Shown: one piece after another, positions 9,070-19,193 of the stretch
Position numbering within the stretch: the first letter of the stretch is position 1
How the letters are laid out: each line of letters opens with the position of its first letter
Assembly: GCA_005797835.1 (NCBI GenBank)
Contig: SYKG01000005.1
Location: 67,879-121,324, forward strand
DNA: 53,446 bases
Direction: 5' to 3'
Origin: Methylotenera sp.
Lineage (GTDB): Bacteria; Pseudomonadota; Gammaproteobacteria; Burkholderiales; Methylophilaceae
Made by a program: the position numbers and the translations under genes
Notes under the pieces: model-generated
The model's database searches: none
What the model was told of the DNA's origin: nothing
What the model saw: only the letters and a program-made list of their open reading frames with translations

Positions 9070-9434
9070 AGCATAAGTGCGAGTAATATCTTGCGCTCTT
9101 CGTTTGCTAGAATGTTGTATGTTCTGCATGCGGATTGATTGTTCATGCATTCAACTGCCATATTTTTCTTGGAAAAATATTCCAAAAGTCCTGGCTCAAG
9201 ATGTTCTTGTATATTTCCAGTACCTAATAAAATAATTTCAACATTTAAAGATTCAATAGCTTCAAAGGTATTTTCTTTAATATCTTTAATGGTTTTGACT
9301 GGCCATTCAAGAAGGAGTTGATTAGGTGTCACCATAAGACTTGACTGATGACGCTTTTGGTTTACTTCCACCCAGTTTAAATCGTACCCTGTGATAAGAT
9401 TTTTATTGTCAGATTGAATTAAGTGAAATTTCAT
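9066..9434 (-). CDS. Mth938-like domain protein (DUF498, NDUFAF3-like)
   Basis: Small 122-residue protein of the Mth938/DUF498 family, related to the mitochondrial complex I assembly factor NDUFAF3. The family pattern is visible: [12 protein letters not shown], then an IILLGTGNI strand-turn, [26 protein letters not shown], and an [10 protein letters not shown] end. No membrane segment or catalytic motif is visible, and bacterial function is unassigned. It overlaps fabB tail-to-tail by 4 nt and is divergent from alaA across 106 bp. Confidence 0.8.
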   Translation of the reverse strand: MKFHLIQSDNKNLITGYDLNWVEVNQKRHQSSLMVTPNQLLLEWPVKTIKDIKENTFEAIESLNVEIILLGTGNIQEHLEPGLLEYFSKKNMAVECMNNQSACRTYNILANEERKILLALML

Positions 9435-9540
9435 AACATCGTGTTTTTAAAGAAATAAATTGAGTCAAAACTTTTTCATTTTTTGGCAGAATGGGCGTTC
9501 ACGAGGTAAGATATCATATATTCAAAGATAGGTAATCAAA

Positions 9541-10767
9541 TTGGCTCAGCTTAAAAAATCATCAAAATTAAATAACGTCTGTTATGACATTCGTGGACCT
9601 GTTTTGGCATATGCTAAAAAATTGGAAGAAGAAGGGCACCGTATTATCAAACTCAATATTGGTAATCCTGCAGCCTTTGGATTTGAAGCGCCTGAAGAGA
9701 TTGTTCAAGACGTCATTCGAAATATGAATAGAGCTTCTGGTTATACAGATAGTAGGGGACTTTTTGAGCCAAGAAAATCAATCATGCATTACACACAGGA
9801 AAAAAATATTCCAAATGTTGATGTTGATGATGTGATTATTGGTAATGGTGTTTCAGAACTAATCGTAATGGCAATGCAAGCATTGTTAGACAACGATGAT
9901 GAAGTATTAATTCCTATGCCAGATTATCCACTATGGACAGCAGCAGTGGCATTGGCAGGTGGTAAGCCTAGACATTATTTATGTGATGAAGCTTCCAACT
10001 GGTACCCAGACCTTAAAGATATCGAAAGTAAAATTACTAGTAAAACAAAAGCGATTAATGTGATTAATCCCAATAATCCGACAGGGGCACTTTATCCAAA
10101 AGATATTTTAGAAGGCATTATTCAGATTGCAAGAAAATATAAGCTTATTATTTTTGCAGATGAAATTTACGACAAAGTTCTTTATGATAAAAAGAAACAT
10201 ATTTCAATTGCATCTCTTGCAGATGATATTCTCTTCGTCACATTAAATGGCTTATCCAAAAACTACCGAGCATGTGGTTATCGAGCAGGATGGTTAGTTT
10301 TATCTGGTAATAAAAAAGAATCTGCTGATTATATTGAAGGTCTTAACATGTTAGCTTCTATGCGTTTATGTGCAAACGTGCCTGGTCAGCTTGCAATTCA
10401 AACTGCCTTGGGAGGGTATCAAAGTATTGATGATCTCGTAGCGCCTCAGGGCAGACTCTTTAAACAAAGAGAGCTTGCTTACAATATGCTTGTTTCAATT
10501 CCGGGTATCACCTGTGTTAAGCCAGAAGCTGCAATGTATCTATTTCCAAAATTAGATCCTAAGTTATATCCGATTAAAGATGATCAAGAATTCATTTTAA
10601 AATTACTGATTGATAAAAAAGTGTTATTAGTTCAAGGAACAGGATTTAATTGGAAGGATCCCGATCACATAAGAATTGTTTTCTTGCCAAATGAGGATGA
10701 CCTAAAAGAGTCAGTTAAACGTATCGCTGACTATCTTGAAAACTTTAGGCAAAATACTGCGAACTAG
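9541..10767 (+). CDS. alaA: Alanine-synthesising aminotransferase, AlaA-like
   Basis: Fold-type I PLP aminotransferase resembling E. coli AlaA (YfbQ), a glutamate-pyruvate aminotransferase. Shared segments include NVCYDIRGPVL, KLNIGNPAAFGFEAPEEI, NPNNPTGALYPKDIL, FADEIYDKVLYD, the PLP-lysine region LNGLSKNYRACGYRAGW (Lys near 240) and LASMRLCANVPGQLAIQTAL. Length is 408 aa. The start codon is TTG at 9541, fixed by homology of the N-terminus, with AGG about 10 nt upstream. It begins the alaA-hom-thrC-thyA-folA run. Substrate is inferred from family resemblance. Confidence 0.88.
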   Translation: MAQLKKSSKLNNVCYDIRGPVLAYAKKLEEEGHRIIKLNIGNPAAFGFEAPEEIVQDVIRNMNRASGYTDSRGLFEPRKSIMHYTQEKNIPNVDVDDVIIGNGVSELIVMAMQALLDNDDEVLIPMPDYPLWTAAVALAGGKPRHYLCDEASNWYPDLKDIESKITSKTKAINVINPNNPTGALYPKDILEGIIQIARKYKLIIFADEIYDKVLYDKKKHISIASLADDILFVTLNGLSKNYRACGYRAGWLVLSGNKKESADYIEGLNMLASMRLCANVPGQLAIQTALGGYQSIDDLVAPQGRLFKQRELAYNMLVSIPGITCVKPEAAMYLFPKLDPKLYPIKDDQEFILKLLIDKKVLLVQGTGFNWKDPDHIRIVFLPNEDDLKESVKRIADYLENFRQNTAN

Positions 10768-10780
10768 AAAGCTACAGCGA

Positions 10781-12076
10781 ATGAAAAGAATGAATATAGG
10801 TTTATTAGGTATTGGGACTGTAGGTGGGGGTGTATTTGAACTTTTAAAACTTAACACACAAGAAATACAGCGTAAAACATCAACTGATATAAAAATTATA
10901 GTGGTTGCAGACAAGAATATTTCTCGTGCAAAAGAAATTGCAGGAACTTCCATCGAGATTACTGATGATGCATTCAAATTAGTTGAAGATAAAAAAATTG
11001 ATGTCATTATTGAACTTATTGGCGGCACCGGTATTGCAAAAGATTTAGTAGTTAAAGCTATTGAAAATAAAAAACATGTCGTCACAGCTAACAAAGCATT
11101 GATAGCAAATTTTGGAAATGAATTATTTGAGTTAGCTAAAAAGAATAATGTAACTTTAGCTTTTGAAGCATCAGTGGCTGGAGGAATACCTATTTTAAAA
11201 TCAATTAGGGAGGGATTAGCTGGAAATAAAATTGAATGGGTGGCAGGAATTATTAATGGCACTACTAATTTTATTTTGACTGAAATGCGAGAAAGAGGTA
11301 TTTCATTTGTTAAAGCTCTATCTGAAGCACAATCATTAGGATATGCGGAAGCAGACCCTACTTTTGATATTGAGGGTATCGATGCCGCACATAAATTAAC
11401 AATTCTTGCTAGCTTATCTTTTGGTATTCCTATGAGCTTTAAAGATGTTTATGTTGAGGGTATTAAGACGCTTGAGCAAAAAGATATTCAGTATGCAGAA
11501 GAATTAGGCTATCGCATTAAATTACTAGGCATTGCCAAAAAAAGAGATAAAGGTATTGAGTTAAGGGTACATCCAACATTAATTCCAGAAAAACGTTTAA
11601 TTGCCAATGTCAATGGAGCAATGAATGCTGTTGTTGTTAAAGGTAATATGGTAGGTCCCACACTATATTATGGCTCGGGAGCTGGGGCGTTTCCGACAGC
11701 CAGTGCAGTTGTAGCAGATCTTATTGATATTTCTAGATCATCCAAGGTTCCTTCTTATGGTTTTGAAAATTCAAAAATAAATGTAATTCCAATATATAAA
11801 ATTGAAGATGTAATCTGTGGTTATTATCTAAGATTTCGAGTTACAGATAAGCCAGGTGTTTTAGCTGAAATTACAAAATTATTTGGTGATAAGAAAATTT
11901 CAATTGATGCGATGCTCCAAAAAGAGCCTCAAGAACAAGAATCTGAAGCTGATATTATTATGCTAAGTCACTTAGCTGTTGAGCAAGAAATTAATTCTAT
12001 CATTCATGCAATTGAAGCGCTGGCAGCTACTGTTGGAAAAGTTATTAAAATTAGATTAGAAGATCTTAGTAAATAA
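10781..12076 (+). CDS. hom: Homoserine dehydrogenase
   Basis: Reduces aspartate-semialdehyde to homoserine, the branch point to threonine and methionine. I choose ATG 10781, 13 nt after the alaA stop and just before the Rossmann motif IGLLGIGTVGGGV; the track start 10736 lies inside alaA. The product is 431 aa, the normal length. Visible features are VVTANKALIA, GGIPILKSIREGLAGN, NGTTNFIL, EADPTFDIEGIDAAHKL and a C-terminal ACT domain from about residue 350 (FRVTDKPGVLAEITKLF), which implies threonine feedback control. thrC follows after 7 nt. Confidence 0.96.
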   Translation: MKRMNIGLLGIGTVGGGVFELLKLNTQEIQRKTSTDIKIIVVADKNISRAKEIAGTSIEITDDAFKLVEDKKIDVIIELIGGTGIAKDLVVKAIENKKHVVTANKALIANFGNELFELAKKNNVTLAFEASVAGGIPILKSIREGLAGNKIEWVAGIINGTTNFILTEMRERGISFVKALSEAQSLGYAEADPTFDIEGIDAAHKLTILASLSFGIPMSFKDVYVEGIKTLEQKDIQYAEELGYRIKLLGIAKKRDKGIELRVHPTLIPEKRLIANVNGAMNAVVVKGNMVGPTLYYGSGAGAFPTASAVVADLIDISRSSKVPSYGFENSKINVIPIYKIEDVICGYYLRFRVTDKPGVLAEITKLFGDKKISIDAMLQKEPQEQESEADIIMLSHLAVEQEINSIIHAIEALAATVGKVIKIRLEDLSK

Positions 12077-12083
12077 AGGTTTT

Positions 12084-13508
12084 ATGAAATATATTTCAAC
12101 GCGTGGACAATCAAAAGCGCTTTCTTTTACAGAGATATTATTAGGGGGACTTGCACCTGATGGTGGGTTGTACCTTCCAGATCATTACCCTCAATTTTCA
12201 AATCAAGATCTAAGTAGTATGCGAAATATGTCCTATGCTGAACTTGCATTTCATATTATTTCTAAATTCGTAGACGACATACCAAAAGATGATTTAAAAG
12301 TGATTATCAACAAGACTTATACAAAAGAAATATATGCACTTTCAAGATCACAGCAAAAAGCAGAAGACATTACACCTATTTTAAAAGTTAAAAATAATCT
12401 TTATATTTTATCTCTATCAAATGGTCCAACACTGGCATTTAAAGATATTGCAATGCAATTACTTGGTAATCTTTTTGAATATGTACTCATAAAAGAAAAA
12501 ACTAAAATTAATATTTTAGGGGCGACTTCAGGAGATACAGGATCTGCTGCTGAATATGCAATGCGTGGCAAGAAAAATATCAATATTTTTATGTTATCGC
12601 CTTATCAAAAAATGAGTCGCTTTCAATCCGCACAGATGTTTAGTATTCAGGATCCAAATATATTCAATCTAAGTATCAAAGGTGTATTTGATGATTGCCA
12701 GGATATAGTTAAGGCCGTATCTAATGATTTAGATTTCAAAAGAGATTTGAAAATTGGTGCAGTGAATTCAATTAACTGGGGCAGAATTTTAGCTCAGATC
12801 GTTTATTATTTTAAAGGTTATCTTGCAGTTGCTAGAGATAATGAAGAAGTTAGCTTTACAGTGCCTACTGGTAATTTTGGTAATATTTGTGCGGGCCATA
12901 TAGCTCGTATGATGGGACTTCCCATCAAGAGATTGATTGTTGCTACCAATGAAAATAATGTATTAGATGAATTTTTTAAAACAGGTATGTATAAGCCACG
13001 CGACTCAAAAAATACTTTTCATACATCAAGCCCTTCAATGGATATATCTAAAGCGTCTAATTTTGAACGTTTTATTTTTGACTTAATTGGACGAGATAGT
13101 AAAAAATTAAATGAATTATGGAAATCTATCGACCTTGGGGGGAATTTTGATTTAAACCAAGGTCTTATTTTTGGAAAAATTAAAGATTTTGGTTTTACAT
13201 CTTCAAGTAGTACGCACAAAGAGCGTATTTACTTTATTAAAGAAATTTTTGATCAATACAAAATCATTATTGATACACATACAGCGGATGGCTTTAAAGC
13301 TGCATATGAACATATGGAGGAACAAATTCCTATGATTGTTCTTGAGACAGCATTACCAATCAAATTTGAAGACTCCATTGAAGAAGCTATAGGTCGTAAA
13401 CCTGAAAGACCAGAATCACTCAAGTATTTAGAGGATCTCCCGCAAAAGTTTGAAGTTTTAGATTGCCAAGTTGAACAAGTTAAAATGTTTATGAGACGAA
13501 ACGTTTAA
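12084..13508 (+). CDS. thrC: Threonine synthase
   Basis: PLP enzyme converting O-phosphohomoserine to threonine. The PLP-binding lysine is in [16 protein letters not shown] at about residue 119. [18 protein letters not shown] is the phosphate/PLP loop and [20 protein letters not shown] is typical of the class. At 474 aa it is the long (E. coli/yeast-like) form. It sits 7 nt after hom and 4 nt before thyA, completing a homoserine-to-threonine pair. No thrB (homoserine kinase) is present in this window, so phosphorylation must be encoded elsewhere. Confidence 0.95.
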   Translation: MKYISTRGQSKALSFTEILLGGLAPDGGLYLPDHYPQFSNQDLSSMRNMSYAELAFHIISKFVDDIPKDDLKVIINKTYTKEIYALSRSQQKAEDITPILKVKNNLYILSLSNGPTLAFKDIAMQLLGNLFEYVLIKEKTKINILGATSGDTGSAAEYAMRGKKNINIFMLSPYQKMSRFQSAQMFSIQDPNIFNLSIKGVFDDCQDIVKAVSNDLDFKRDLKIGAVNSINWGRILAQIVYYFKGYLAVARDNEEVSFTVPTGNFGNICAGHIARMMGLPIKRLIVATNENNVLDEFFKTGMYKPRDSKNTFHTSSPSMDISKASNFERFIFDLIGRDSKKLNELWKSIDLGGNFDLNQGLIFGKIKDFGFTSSSSTHKERIYFIKEIFDQYKIIIDTHTADGFKAAYEHMEEQIPMIVLETALPIKFEDSIEEAIGRKPERPESLKYLEDLPQKFEVLDCQVEQVKMFMRRNV

Positions 13509-13512
13509 GATC

Positions 13513-14307
13513 ATGCAGCAATACTTAGATTTACTTAATCATGTCAAAAAATTTGGTGATATCAAACATGATAGAACAGGCATAGGAACAATTTCTGTAT
13601 TTGGTTACCAAATGCGTTTTGACTTATCAGAAGGGTTTCCTTTACTTACAACCAAAAAAGTACATTTTAAGTCAATTATTCATGAGCTTTTATGGTTTTT
13701 AAGTGGCAGTACAAATATTAAGTACTTAAAAGATAATGGTGTAAGTATTTGGAATGAGTGGGCAGATGAAAATGGTAACTTAGGGCCTGTATACGGCTAT
13801 CAATGGAGAAGCTGGCCATCTGCTGACGGGAAACATATTGATCAAATTACAGATTTAATTGAATCAATTAAAAAGAAGCCAGACTCAAGAAGACTTATTG
13901 TATCTGCATGGAATGTTTCAGAAATTCCTAAAATGAAGTTACCACCTTGTCATGCTTTTTTTCAATTTTATGTCTCAAGAGGAAAGTTATCTTGTCAACT
14001 CTACCAAAGAAGCGCAGATATCTTCTTGGGTGTACCTTTTAATATTGCGTCTTACTCGCTTCTTACAATGATGGTAGCGCAAGTATGTTCATTAGAGCTT
14101 GGTGATTTTATTCACACATTAGGTGATGCTCATATTTACTCTAACCACATAAAACAAGTCAATGAACAATTATTAAGAGTACCTAAAAAATTACCTTATA
14201 TGAAAATTAACCCTGATATTAAAAGTATTTTTGATTTTAAGTTCGAGGATTTCGTCTTAGAAAATTACGATCCTGATCCCGCAATTAAAGCGCCTGTAGC
14301 AGTCTAG
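13513..14307 (+). CDS. thyA: Thymidylate synthase
   Basis: Folate-dependent conversion of dUMP to dTMP, producing dihydrofolate. It has exactly the common 264-residue length. The catalytic Cys is in [12 protein letters not shown] (Cys146), with [19 protein letters not shown] for dUMP binding and GDAHIYSNH near the C-terminus. The C-terminal PVAV closes the active site, as in other ThyA proteins (usually PVAI). folA follows after 4 nt, so synthase and reductase are co-expressed to recycle folate. Confidence 0.97.
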   Translation: MQQYLDLLNHVKKFGDIKHDRTGIGTISVFGYQMRFDLSEGFPLLTTKKVHFKSIIHELLWFLSGSTNIKYLKDNGVSIWNEWADENGNLGPVYGYQWRSWPSADGKHIDQITDLIESIKKKPDSRRLIVSAWNVSEIPKMKLPPCHAFFQFYVSRGKLSCQLYQRSADIFLGVPFNIASYSLLTMMVAQVCSLELGDFIHTLGDAHIYSNHIKQVNEQLLRVPKKLPYMKINPDIKSIFDFKFEDFVLENYDPDPAIKAPVAV

Positions 14308-14311
14308 TAAG

Positions 14312-14800
14312 GTGTCTAAGTTATCCATAATAGTTGCGATGAGTTCTAACAGGGTCATTGGTGCTTATAATTCTTTGCCGTGGCATTTAAGTGAAGATCT
14401 AAATCATTTTAAATTTTTGACGACAGGCCACACTATCATTATGGGTCGAAAGACGTATGAGTCTATCGGTCGACCTCTTCCGAATAGAAGAAATATTGTA
14501 ATTAGTCGAAATATTAAAAACTCATATGATGGTACTGAAGTTGTTCATAGTATTGAAGATGCTTTTTCTATTTCAAAAAATGATAGTGAAATTTTTATTA
14601 TTGGAGGTGCAAATATATATGAACAAGCTTTAAGCTTTGTTGACTATTTGTATATTACTGAAATTAAGAAAAGCTATTCGGGAGACACTTTTTTTCCAGA
14701 AATTAATAAAGCAATTTGGATAGAATCTTCTAGGGAAGATCATACTGCAAGTAATGGGCTGAAGTTTTCTTTCGTAAATTACAAAAAAAATATTACGTAG
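14312..14800 (+). CDS. folA: Dihydrofolate reductase
   Basis: NADPH-dependent reduction of dihydrofolate to tetrahydrofolate, complementing ThyA upstream. The 162-residue product shows IVAMSSNRVIGAYNSLPWHL with the following Asp in SEDLNHFK, IMGRKTYESIGRPLPNR and IIGGANIYEQAL. The start is GTG at 14312, 4 nt after the thyA stop; the conserved N-terminal strand LSIIVAMS begins directly there. The 3' end overlaps the convergent decarboxylase gene by 8 nt. Confidence 0.95.
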   Translation: MSKLSIIVAMSSNRVIGAYNSLPWHLSEDLNHFKFLTTGHTIIMGRKTYESIGRPLPNRRNIVISRNIKNSYDGTEVVHSIEDAFSISKNDSEIFIIGGANIYEQALSFVDYLYITEIKKSYSGDTFFPEINKAIWIESSREDHTASNGLKFSFVNYKKNIT

Positions 14801-17033
14801 ATACGCAATCTACATAGTAATATGATTTACCATTAATTTTTTGTTTAACTAATCCATGATTATCTGTTTCAAATCCAGGAAATTCCTCATTAAAGTCACG
14901 AGCAAATCTTAAGTAATCTACAATAATTTTATTAAAGCGTTCCCCAGGAATTAAAAGAGGAATACCGGGTGGGTAGGGAGTGAGGAGAACTGCAGTAATT
15001 CTATCCTCTAGATCATCAATTGGAACACGCTCGATTTCTTTATGAGCCATTTTTGCAAATGCTTCTGCAGGTTTCATTGCAGGTACCATATCCGAGAGAT
15101 ACATTTCTGTTGTAAGTTTTGCAATATCATGCTTTTTATAAATTTCGTGAATTTGAGTACATAGATCCTTCAGTCCAACACGTTCATAGTTTGGTTGTTT
15201 TTGAATGAACTCAGGTAGGACTTTCCATAAAGGCTGGTTCTTATCATAATCATCTTTAAATTGCTGAAGAGCTGCCACAAGGGTATTCCAGCGCCCTTTG
15301 GTAATACCAATCGTAAACATAATAAAGAATGAATATAAACCTGTTTTTTCTACAATGACACCGTGTTCGGATAAATATTTTGTAACAATAGACGCAGGTA
15401 TACCAAATTCCTCAGAAAACTCTCCATCAACATTAAGTCCAGGTGTAATAATTGTGGCTTTGATGGGATCTAGCATGTTAAATCCATCAGCAAGATCACC
15501 AAATCCATGCCAATGATCATTCGCATTTAACATCCAGGCATCTCTATCCTCAAGACCTTCATCTGATAAATCATTTGGACCCCAGACTTTGAACCACCAG
15601 TCAGCTCCCCATTCAATATCAACTTTTCGCATAGCACGTCTAAAGTCTAGCGCTTCCATAAGAGATTCTTCCACAAGTGCTTTACCGCCAGGCTCTTCCA
15701 TCATTGCAGCAGCTACATCACAACTAGCAATGATTGAATATTGCGGACTAGTGGAGCTATGCATCAGGAATGATTCGTTGAAAACTTCTCTATCAAGTTT
15801 AATTTTTTCTGCATCTTGGACAAGAATTTGGGATGCTTGGCTAAGGCCTGCTAATAGTTTGTGTGTAGATTGTGTTGAAAAGACTAAACTATCTTTGCAG
15901 CGGGGGCGGTCTGCACCAATTGCATGGTAGTCACCATAAAAATCGTGGAATGTTGCATGAGGCAACCATGCTTCATCAAAATGAAGAGAATCAATTTTTC
16001 CATCTAACATTTCTTTAATTTCTTCCACATTATATAAAATACCGTCATAAGTTGACTGTGTAATAGTTAATACTCGGGGCTTATCTTTTTTGTTGGTAAT
16101 GAATGGATTTTTTTGAATTTGATCATGAATATTTTTCCATTCGAATTCTTTTTTTGGTATAGGACCAATAATGCCAAAATGATTTCGAGTTGGCATTAGA
16201 AAGATTGGAATAGCACCAGTCATAATTATTGAATGTAATACAGATTTATGACAATTACGATCTACGATCACAATATCGCCTGGAGCAACTGTTGAGTGCC
16301 AAACCATCTTATTAGATGTTGACGTACCATTTGTGACAAAGTAGAGATGATCACAGTTATAGATACGTGCTGCATTTCTTTCTGAAGCTCCTACTGGACC
16401 TGTATGATCGAGTAGCTGACCTAACTCATCTACTGCATTACATACATCAGCGCGCAGCATATTTTCACCAAAGAATTGGTGAAACATTTGACCAACAGGA
16501 GATTTTAGAAAAGCAACACCACCTGAGTGCCCTGGACAATGCCATGAATAAGAACCATCACCTGCATAATGGGTTAGGGCTTTAAAAAAGGGTGGGGGTA
16601 AACTATCCAAATAAGTCCTTGCTTCTCGAACAATATAACGCGCCACAAATTCTGGAGTATCCTCGTGCATATGAATAAAGCCATTCAACTCTCTTAAAAT
16701 CTCATTTGGAATGTGACGGCTTGTTCTTGTTTCACCGTGCAGAAATATTGGAATTTCTTCATTACGAAATCTAATTTCATCTACAAAACTTTTTAATTGC
16801 CGAAACGCAGTTTGATTTTCTTCAGTGAACTCTTCATCGTCAATAGAAAGTATAAAGGCAGAAGCTCGACTTTGTTGTTGGGCAAACGAAGTTAAGTCTC
16901 CATAGCTAGTAACACCGAGCACTTCGAAATTTTCTTGCTCAATTGCTTTTGCTAAAACTCTGATACCAAGACCTGAAGAATTTTCTGATTTAAAGTCTTC
17001 ATCGATAATGACTATGGGAAAGTTAAATTTCAT
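14793..17033 (-). CDS. Orn/Lys/Arg decarboxylase (AdiA-like, fold type I)
   Basis: Large PLP-dependent basic amino acid decarboxylase, a source of polyamine precursors. The 746-residue product has an N-terminal receiver-like wing domain (about 1-130), then the PLP core (CPGHSGGVAF; LLDHTGPVGASE; VTNGTSTSNKMVWHS; RNCHKS; STQSTHKLLAGLSQAS with Lys near 392) and a C-terminal domain (LTPYPPGIPLLIPGE). Length and motif spacing are closest to AdiA (about 755 aa) rather than shorter LdcC or SpeC, but substrate cannot be read from sequence alone. dcd lies 9 nt upstream. A biosynthetic role in polyamine supply is more likely than acid resistance, by inference. Confidence 0.88.
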   Translation of the reverse strand: MKFNFPIVIIDEDFKSENSSGLGIRVLAKAIEQENFEVLGVTSYGDLTSFAQQQSRASAFILSIDDEEFTEENQTAFRQLKSFVDEIRFRNEEIPIFLHGETRTSRHIPNEILRELNGFIHMHEDTPEFVARYIVREARTYLDSLPPPFFKALTHYAGDGSYSWHCPGHSGGVAFLKSPVGQMFHQFFGENMLRADVCNAVDELGQLLDHTGPVGASERNAARIYNCDHLYFVTNGTSTSNKMVWHSTVAPGDIVIVDRNCHKSVLHSIIMTGAIPIFLMPTRNHFGIIGPIPKKEFEWKNIHDQIQKNPFITNKKDKPRVLTITQSTYDGILYNVEEIKEMLDGKIDSLHFDEAWLPHATFHDFYGDYHAIGADRPRCKDSLVFSTQSTHKLLAGLSQASQILVQDAEKIKLDREVFNESFLMHSSTSPQYSIIASCDVAAAMMEEPGGKALVEESLMEALDFRRAMRKVDIEWGADWWFKVWGPNDLSDEGLEDRDAWMLNANDHWHGFGDLADGFNMLDPIKATIITPGLNVDGEFSEEFGIPASIVTKYLSEHGVIVEKTGLYSFFIMFTIGITKGRWNTLVAALQQFKDDYDKNQPLWKVLPEFIQKQPNYERVGLKDLCTQIHEIYKKHDIAKLTTEMYLSDMVPAMKPAEAFAKMAHKEIERVPIDDLEDRITAVLLTPYPPGIPLLIPGERFNKIIVDYLRFARDFNEEFPGFETDNHGLVKQKINGKSYYYVDCVST

Positions 17034-17042
17034 ATTAACCCT

Positions 17043-17609
17043 TTATATTTTAGGTAATGTTACACCTACTTGACCCTGGTATTTTCCACCACGATCTTTG
17101 TAGGAAGTTTCGCATATGTCATCGGATTCAAAGAAGAGCACTTGCGCGCAACCTTCACCTGCATAAATCTTTGCTGGAAGGGGAGTTGTATTGCTAAATT
17201 CTAGAGTCACATAACCTTCCCATTCGGGTTCAAAAGGTGTTACGTTGACAATAATTCCACATCGCGCATATGTTGATTTGCCTACACAGATCGTGAGAAT
17301 ACTTCTAGGTATTCTAAAATATTCAACAGTGCGTGCGAGAGCAAATGAGTTGGGCGGAATAATGCAATAATCAGCATTAAATTCAACGAATGAATTTGGG
17401 TCAAATTTTTTAGGATCTACAATCGTGCTATTGATATTGGTAAATACTTTAAATTCATTAGCGCAGCGAATATCATATCCATAACTAGATGTGCCATAAG
17501 AAACAATCTTTTGATTATCTTTTTCACGAATAAGTTTTGGCTCAAATGGCATAATCATGCCATGCTCTTCAGCCATCTTTCTTATCCATTTATCTGATTT
17601 TATAGTCAT
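17043..17609 (-). CDS. dcd: dCTP deaminase
   Basis: Deaminates dCTP to dUTP, feeding dUMP to thymidylate synthase. The 188-residue product shows the family segments [69 protein letters not shown] and the GKYQGQ(V) end. The Ser-Arg-Glu set is represented by KSTYAR and [11 protein letters not shown]. It is separated from zwf by a terminator and probably forms a two-gene unit with the decarboxylase. Confidence 0.96.
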   Translation of the reverse strand: MTIKSDKWIRKMAEEHGMIMPFEPKLIREKDNQKIVSYGTSSYGYDIRCANEFKVFTNINSTIVDPKKFDPNSFVEFNADYCIIPPNSFALARTVEYFRIPRSILTICVGKSTYARCGIIVNVTPFEPEWEGYVTLEFSNTTPLPAKIYAGEGCAQVLFFESDDICETSYKDRGGKYQGQVGVTLPKI

Positions 17610-17623
17610 AATTTTCTTGTCTT

Positions 17624-17670
17624 AGAAAAGAAAAATCCCGTTTGCACAATCTTTAGGCTACGGGATTTCT
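17624..17670 (-). terminator. Rho-independent terminator after zwf
   Basis: On the minus strand the 9-bp stem AAATCCCGT / ACGGGATTT (17660-17668 pairing with 17633-17641) has an 18-nt loop and is followed by TTTTCTTTTC. It lies 27 nt beyond the zwf stop and upstream of dcd, so it should end gnd-zwf transcripts. Confidence 0.8.
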
Positions 17671-17694
17671 AATAATTTTTAAATTTTCATTACT

Positions 17695-19170
17695 TTAGAG
17701 CTTATTATCATTGATTTCAATACTATGACGCCAAAATTGTTCAGGTTTATCAAATATGACTTTTGTTTCAACAGGATCAGAACTTCCTGAGGGGTAGGTA
17801 AAGACTGGACTTTTATCTTCATTCCAAGCTTTAATTATAGGATCAAGGAGTCTCCATGAGGCCTCAACTTCGTTGATATGGAGATAGAGAGATTGATCAC
17901 CTTGCATAAGATTAAGGAGAAGTGACTCATAAGCATCTATACTTTCATCGCCTGTAATTCTACTTGGCGCGTCCATAGGAACTGATCTAACTTTGGTATC
18001 AAGCCCTGGAATTTTTGTTTGAATTTCAAAGCGTGTGAATTCATTAGGCTGAATACTAATAACTAGCCAATTATCATCTTGTTCAGGAAGCGAAAGAGGT
18101 GCTTTTTTAAATTTAATAGCAATAGCAGTATTGGATGCATGAAGACGTTTTGCTGTTCTGACATAAATAGGTACTCCTTTCCATCTTGGGGTATTGATGT
18201 ATAACTTAATTGCTGCATAAGTTTCGACGACACTTTTGGGATCTTCTAATTCTTCTAGGTAGCCTTTTACTTCCTCGCCGTTAATTTTACCTCGACCATA
18301 TTGCGCTTTGAAAGCATGATTCTTTAGTGCATGAATAGGAATAGGTTTAATGGATTCGAGTACTTTAATCTTTTCAGTACGAATATTTTCAGGACTAAAT
18401 TTTTCGGGCATTTCCATCGTAGTTAATGCAAGCATTTGCATAAGATGGCTTTGAATCATGTCTCTTAAAGCACCTGTTGCATCATAAAATTTTGTCCTTT
18501 CTCCTACCCCAAGTGTTTCGTTATTAGTAATTTGAATATGATCGATATGATTATGATTCCAAAGAGGATCAAATACATGATTAGCAAAGCGTGTAAGTAA
18601 AATGTTTTGTAATGCTGATTTACCAAGATAATGGTCTATACGATAAATTTGGGTTTCTTTTAAATGTTTAGTTATTGATTTTTGAAGTGCTTGGGCTGTT
18701 TCTAAGTCAGTACCAAATGGTTTTTCGATTACAACACGACGCCAAGCTTTACTTTCATCCAATAAGCCTGCGTTTGCAAGTAAATCAACAATCGAGGCAA
18801 AGTCAGATGGTCGGAGAGATAAAAAGAAAGCTAAATTTTGTGGGAAAGTTGAGATGTCAGATAGTCTTACTCTGAGTCTTTCAAAGGCATGCGTATCATC
18901 AGGTAAATTTGCATGATAAAAATTTCTATGTATAAAACGATCAAATACTTTTGGATCGAATTTTTTTTTAAATTTATTATCAAGCATGGACTTGATGTCA
19001 TCTTGCCATAGTGACTCTTCAACTTCAGATCTTCCCACTGAGAGAATTTTCATTCTTTCAGGGAGCCTTCCGAGAGAGTCGAGTCGAAAAAGACTTGGAA
19101 TAAGCTTTATTCTTGAAAGATTTCCGCTTGCACCAAAAATGACCAAGGTACAATCATCAATTTTTGTCAT
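17695..19170 (-). CDS. zwf: Glucose-6-phosphate 1-dehydrogenase
   Basis: Oxidises glucose 6-phosphate to 6-phosphogluconolactone, the first step of the oxidative (dissimilatory) ribulose-monophosphate cycle in methylotrophs. The active-site signature RIDHYLGKSALQN lies at about residues 177-189 and VVIEKPFGTDL precedes it. The nucleotide loop at residues 12-20 reads FGASGNLSR, with Asn where most homologues have Asp (GxxGDL). Length (491 aa) is normal. gnd is 23 nt upstream on the same strand and a terminator follows, so gnd-zwf is a short operon; pgl is divergent. Confidence 0.96.
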   Translation of the reverse strand: MTKIDDCTLVIFGASGNLSRIKLIPSLFRLDSLGRLPERMKILSVGRSEVEESLWQDDIKSMLDNKFKKKFDPKVFDRFIHRNFYHANLPDDTHAFERLRVRLSDISTFPQNLAFFLSLRPSDFASIVDLLANAGLLDESKAWRRVVIEKPFGTDLETAQALQKSITKHLKETQIYRIDHYLGKSALQNILLTRFANHVFDPLWNHNHIDHIQITNNETLGVGERTKFYDATGALRDMIQSHLMQMLALTTMEMPEKFSPENIRTEKIKVLESIKPIPIHALKNHAFKAQYGRGKINGEEVKGYLEELEDPKSVVETYAAIKLYINTPRWKGVPIYVRTAKRLHASNTAIAIKFKKAPLSLPEQDDNWLVISIQPNEFTRFEIQTKIPGLDTKVRSVPMDAPSRITGDESIDAYESLLLNLMQGDQSLYLHINEVEASWRLLDPIIKAWNEDKSPVFTYPSGSSDPVETKVIFDKPEQFWRHSIEINDNKL

Positions 19171-19193
19171 AGATTTTTTAAGGGTATTAAAAG

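Noticed and set aside
10711-11262. 183-aa minus-strand ORF inside hom
   Set aside because: Antisense to the Rossmann and catalytic part of homoserine dehydrogenase; composition typical of a shadow frame.
17695-19170. Asn in the Zwf GASGN loop as evidence for an inactive enzyme
   Set aside because: All other signatures, including RIDHYLGK, are intact and the gene sits with gnd and pgl, so loss of function is unlikely.
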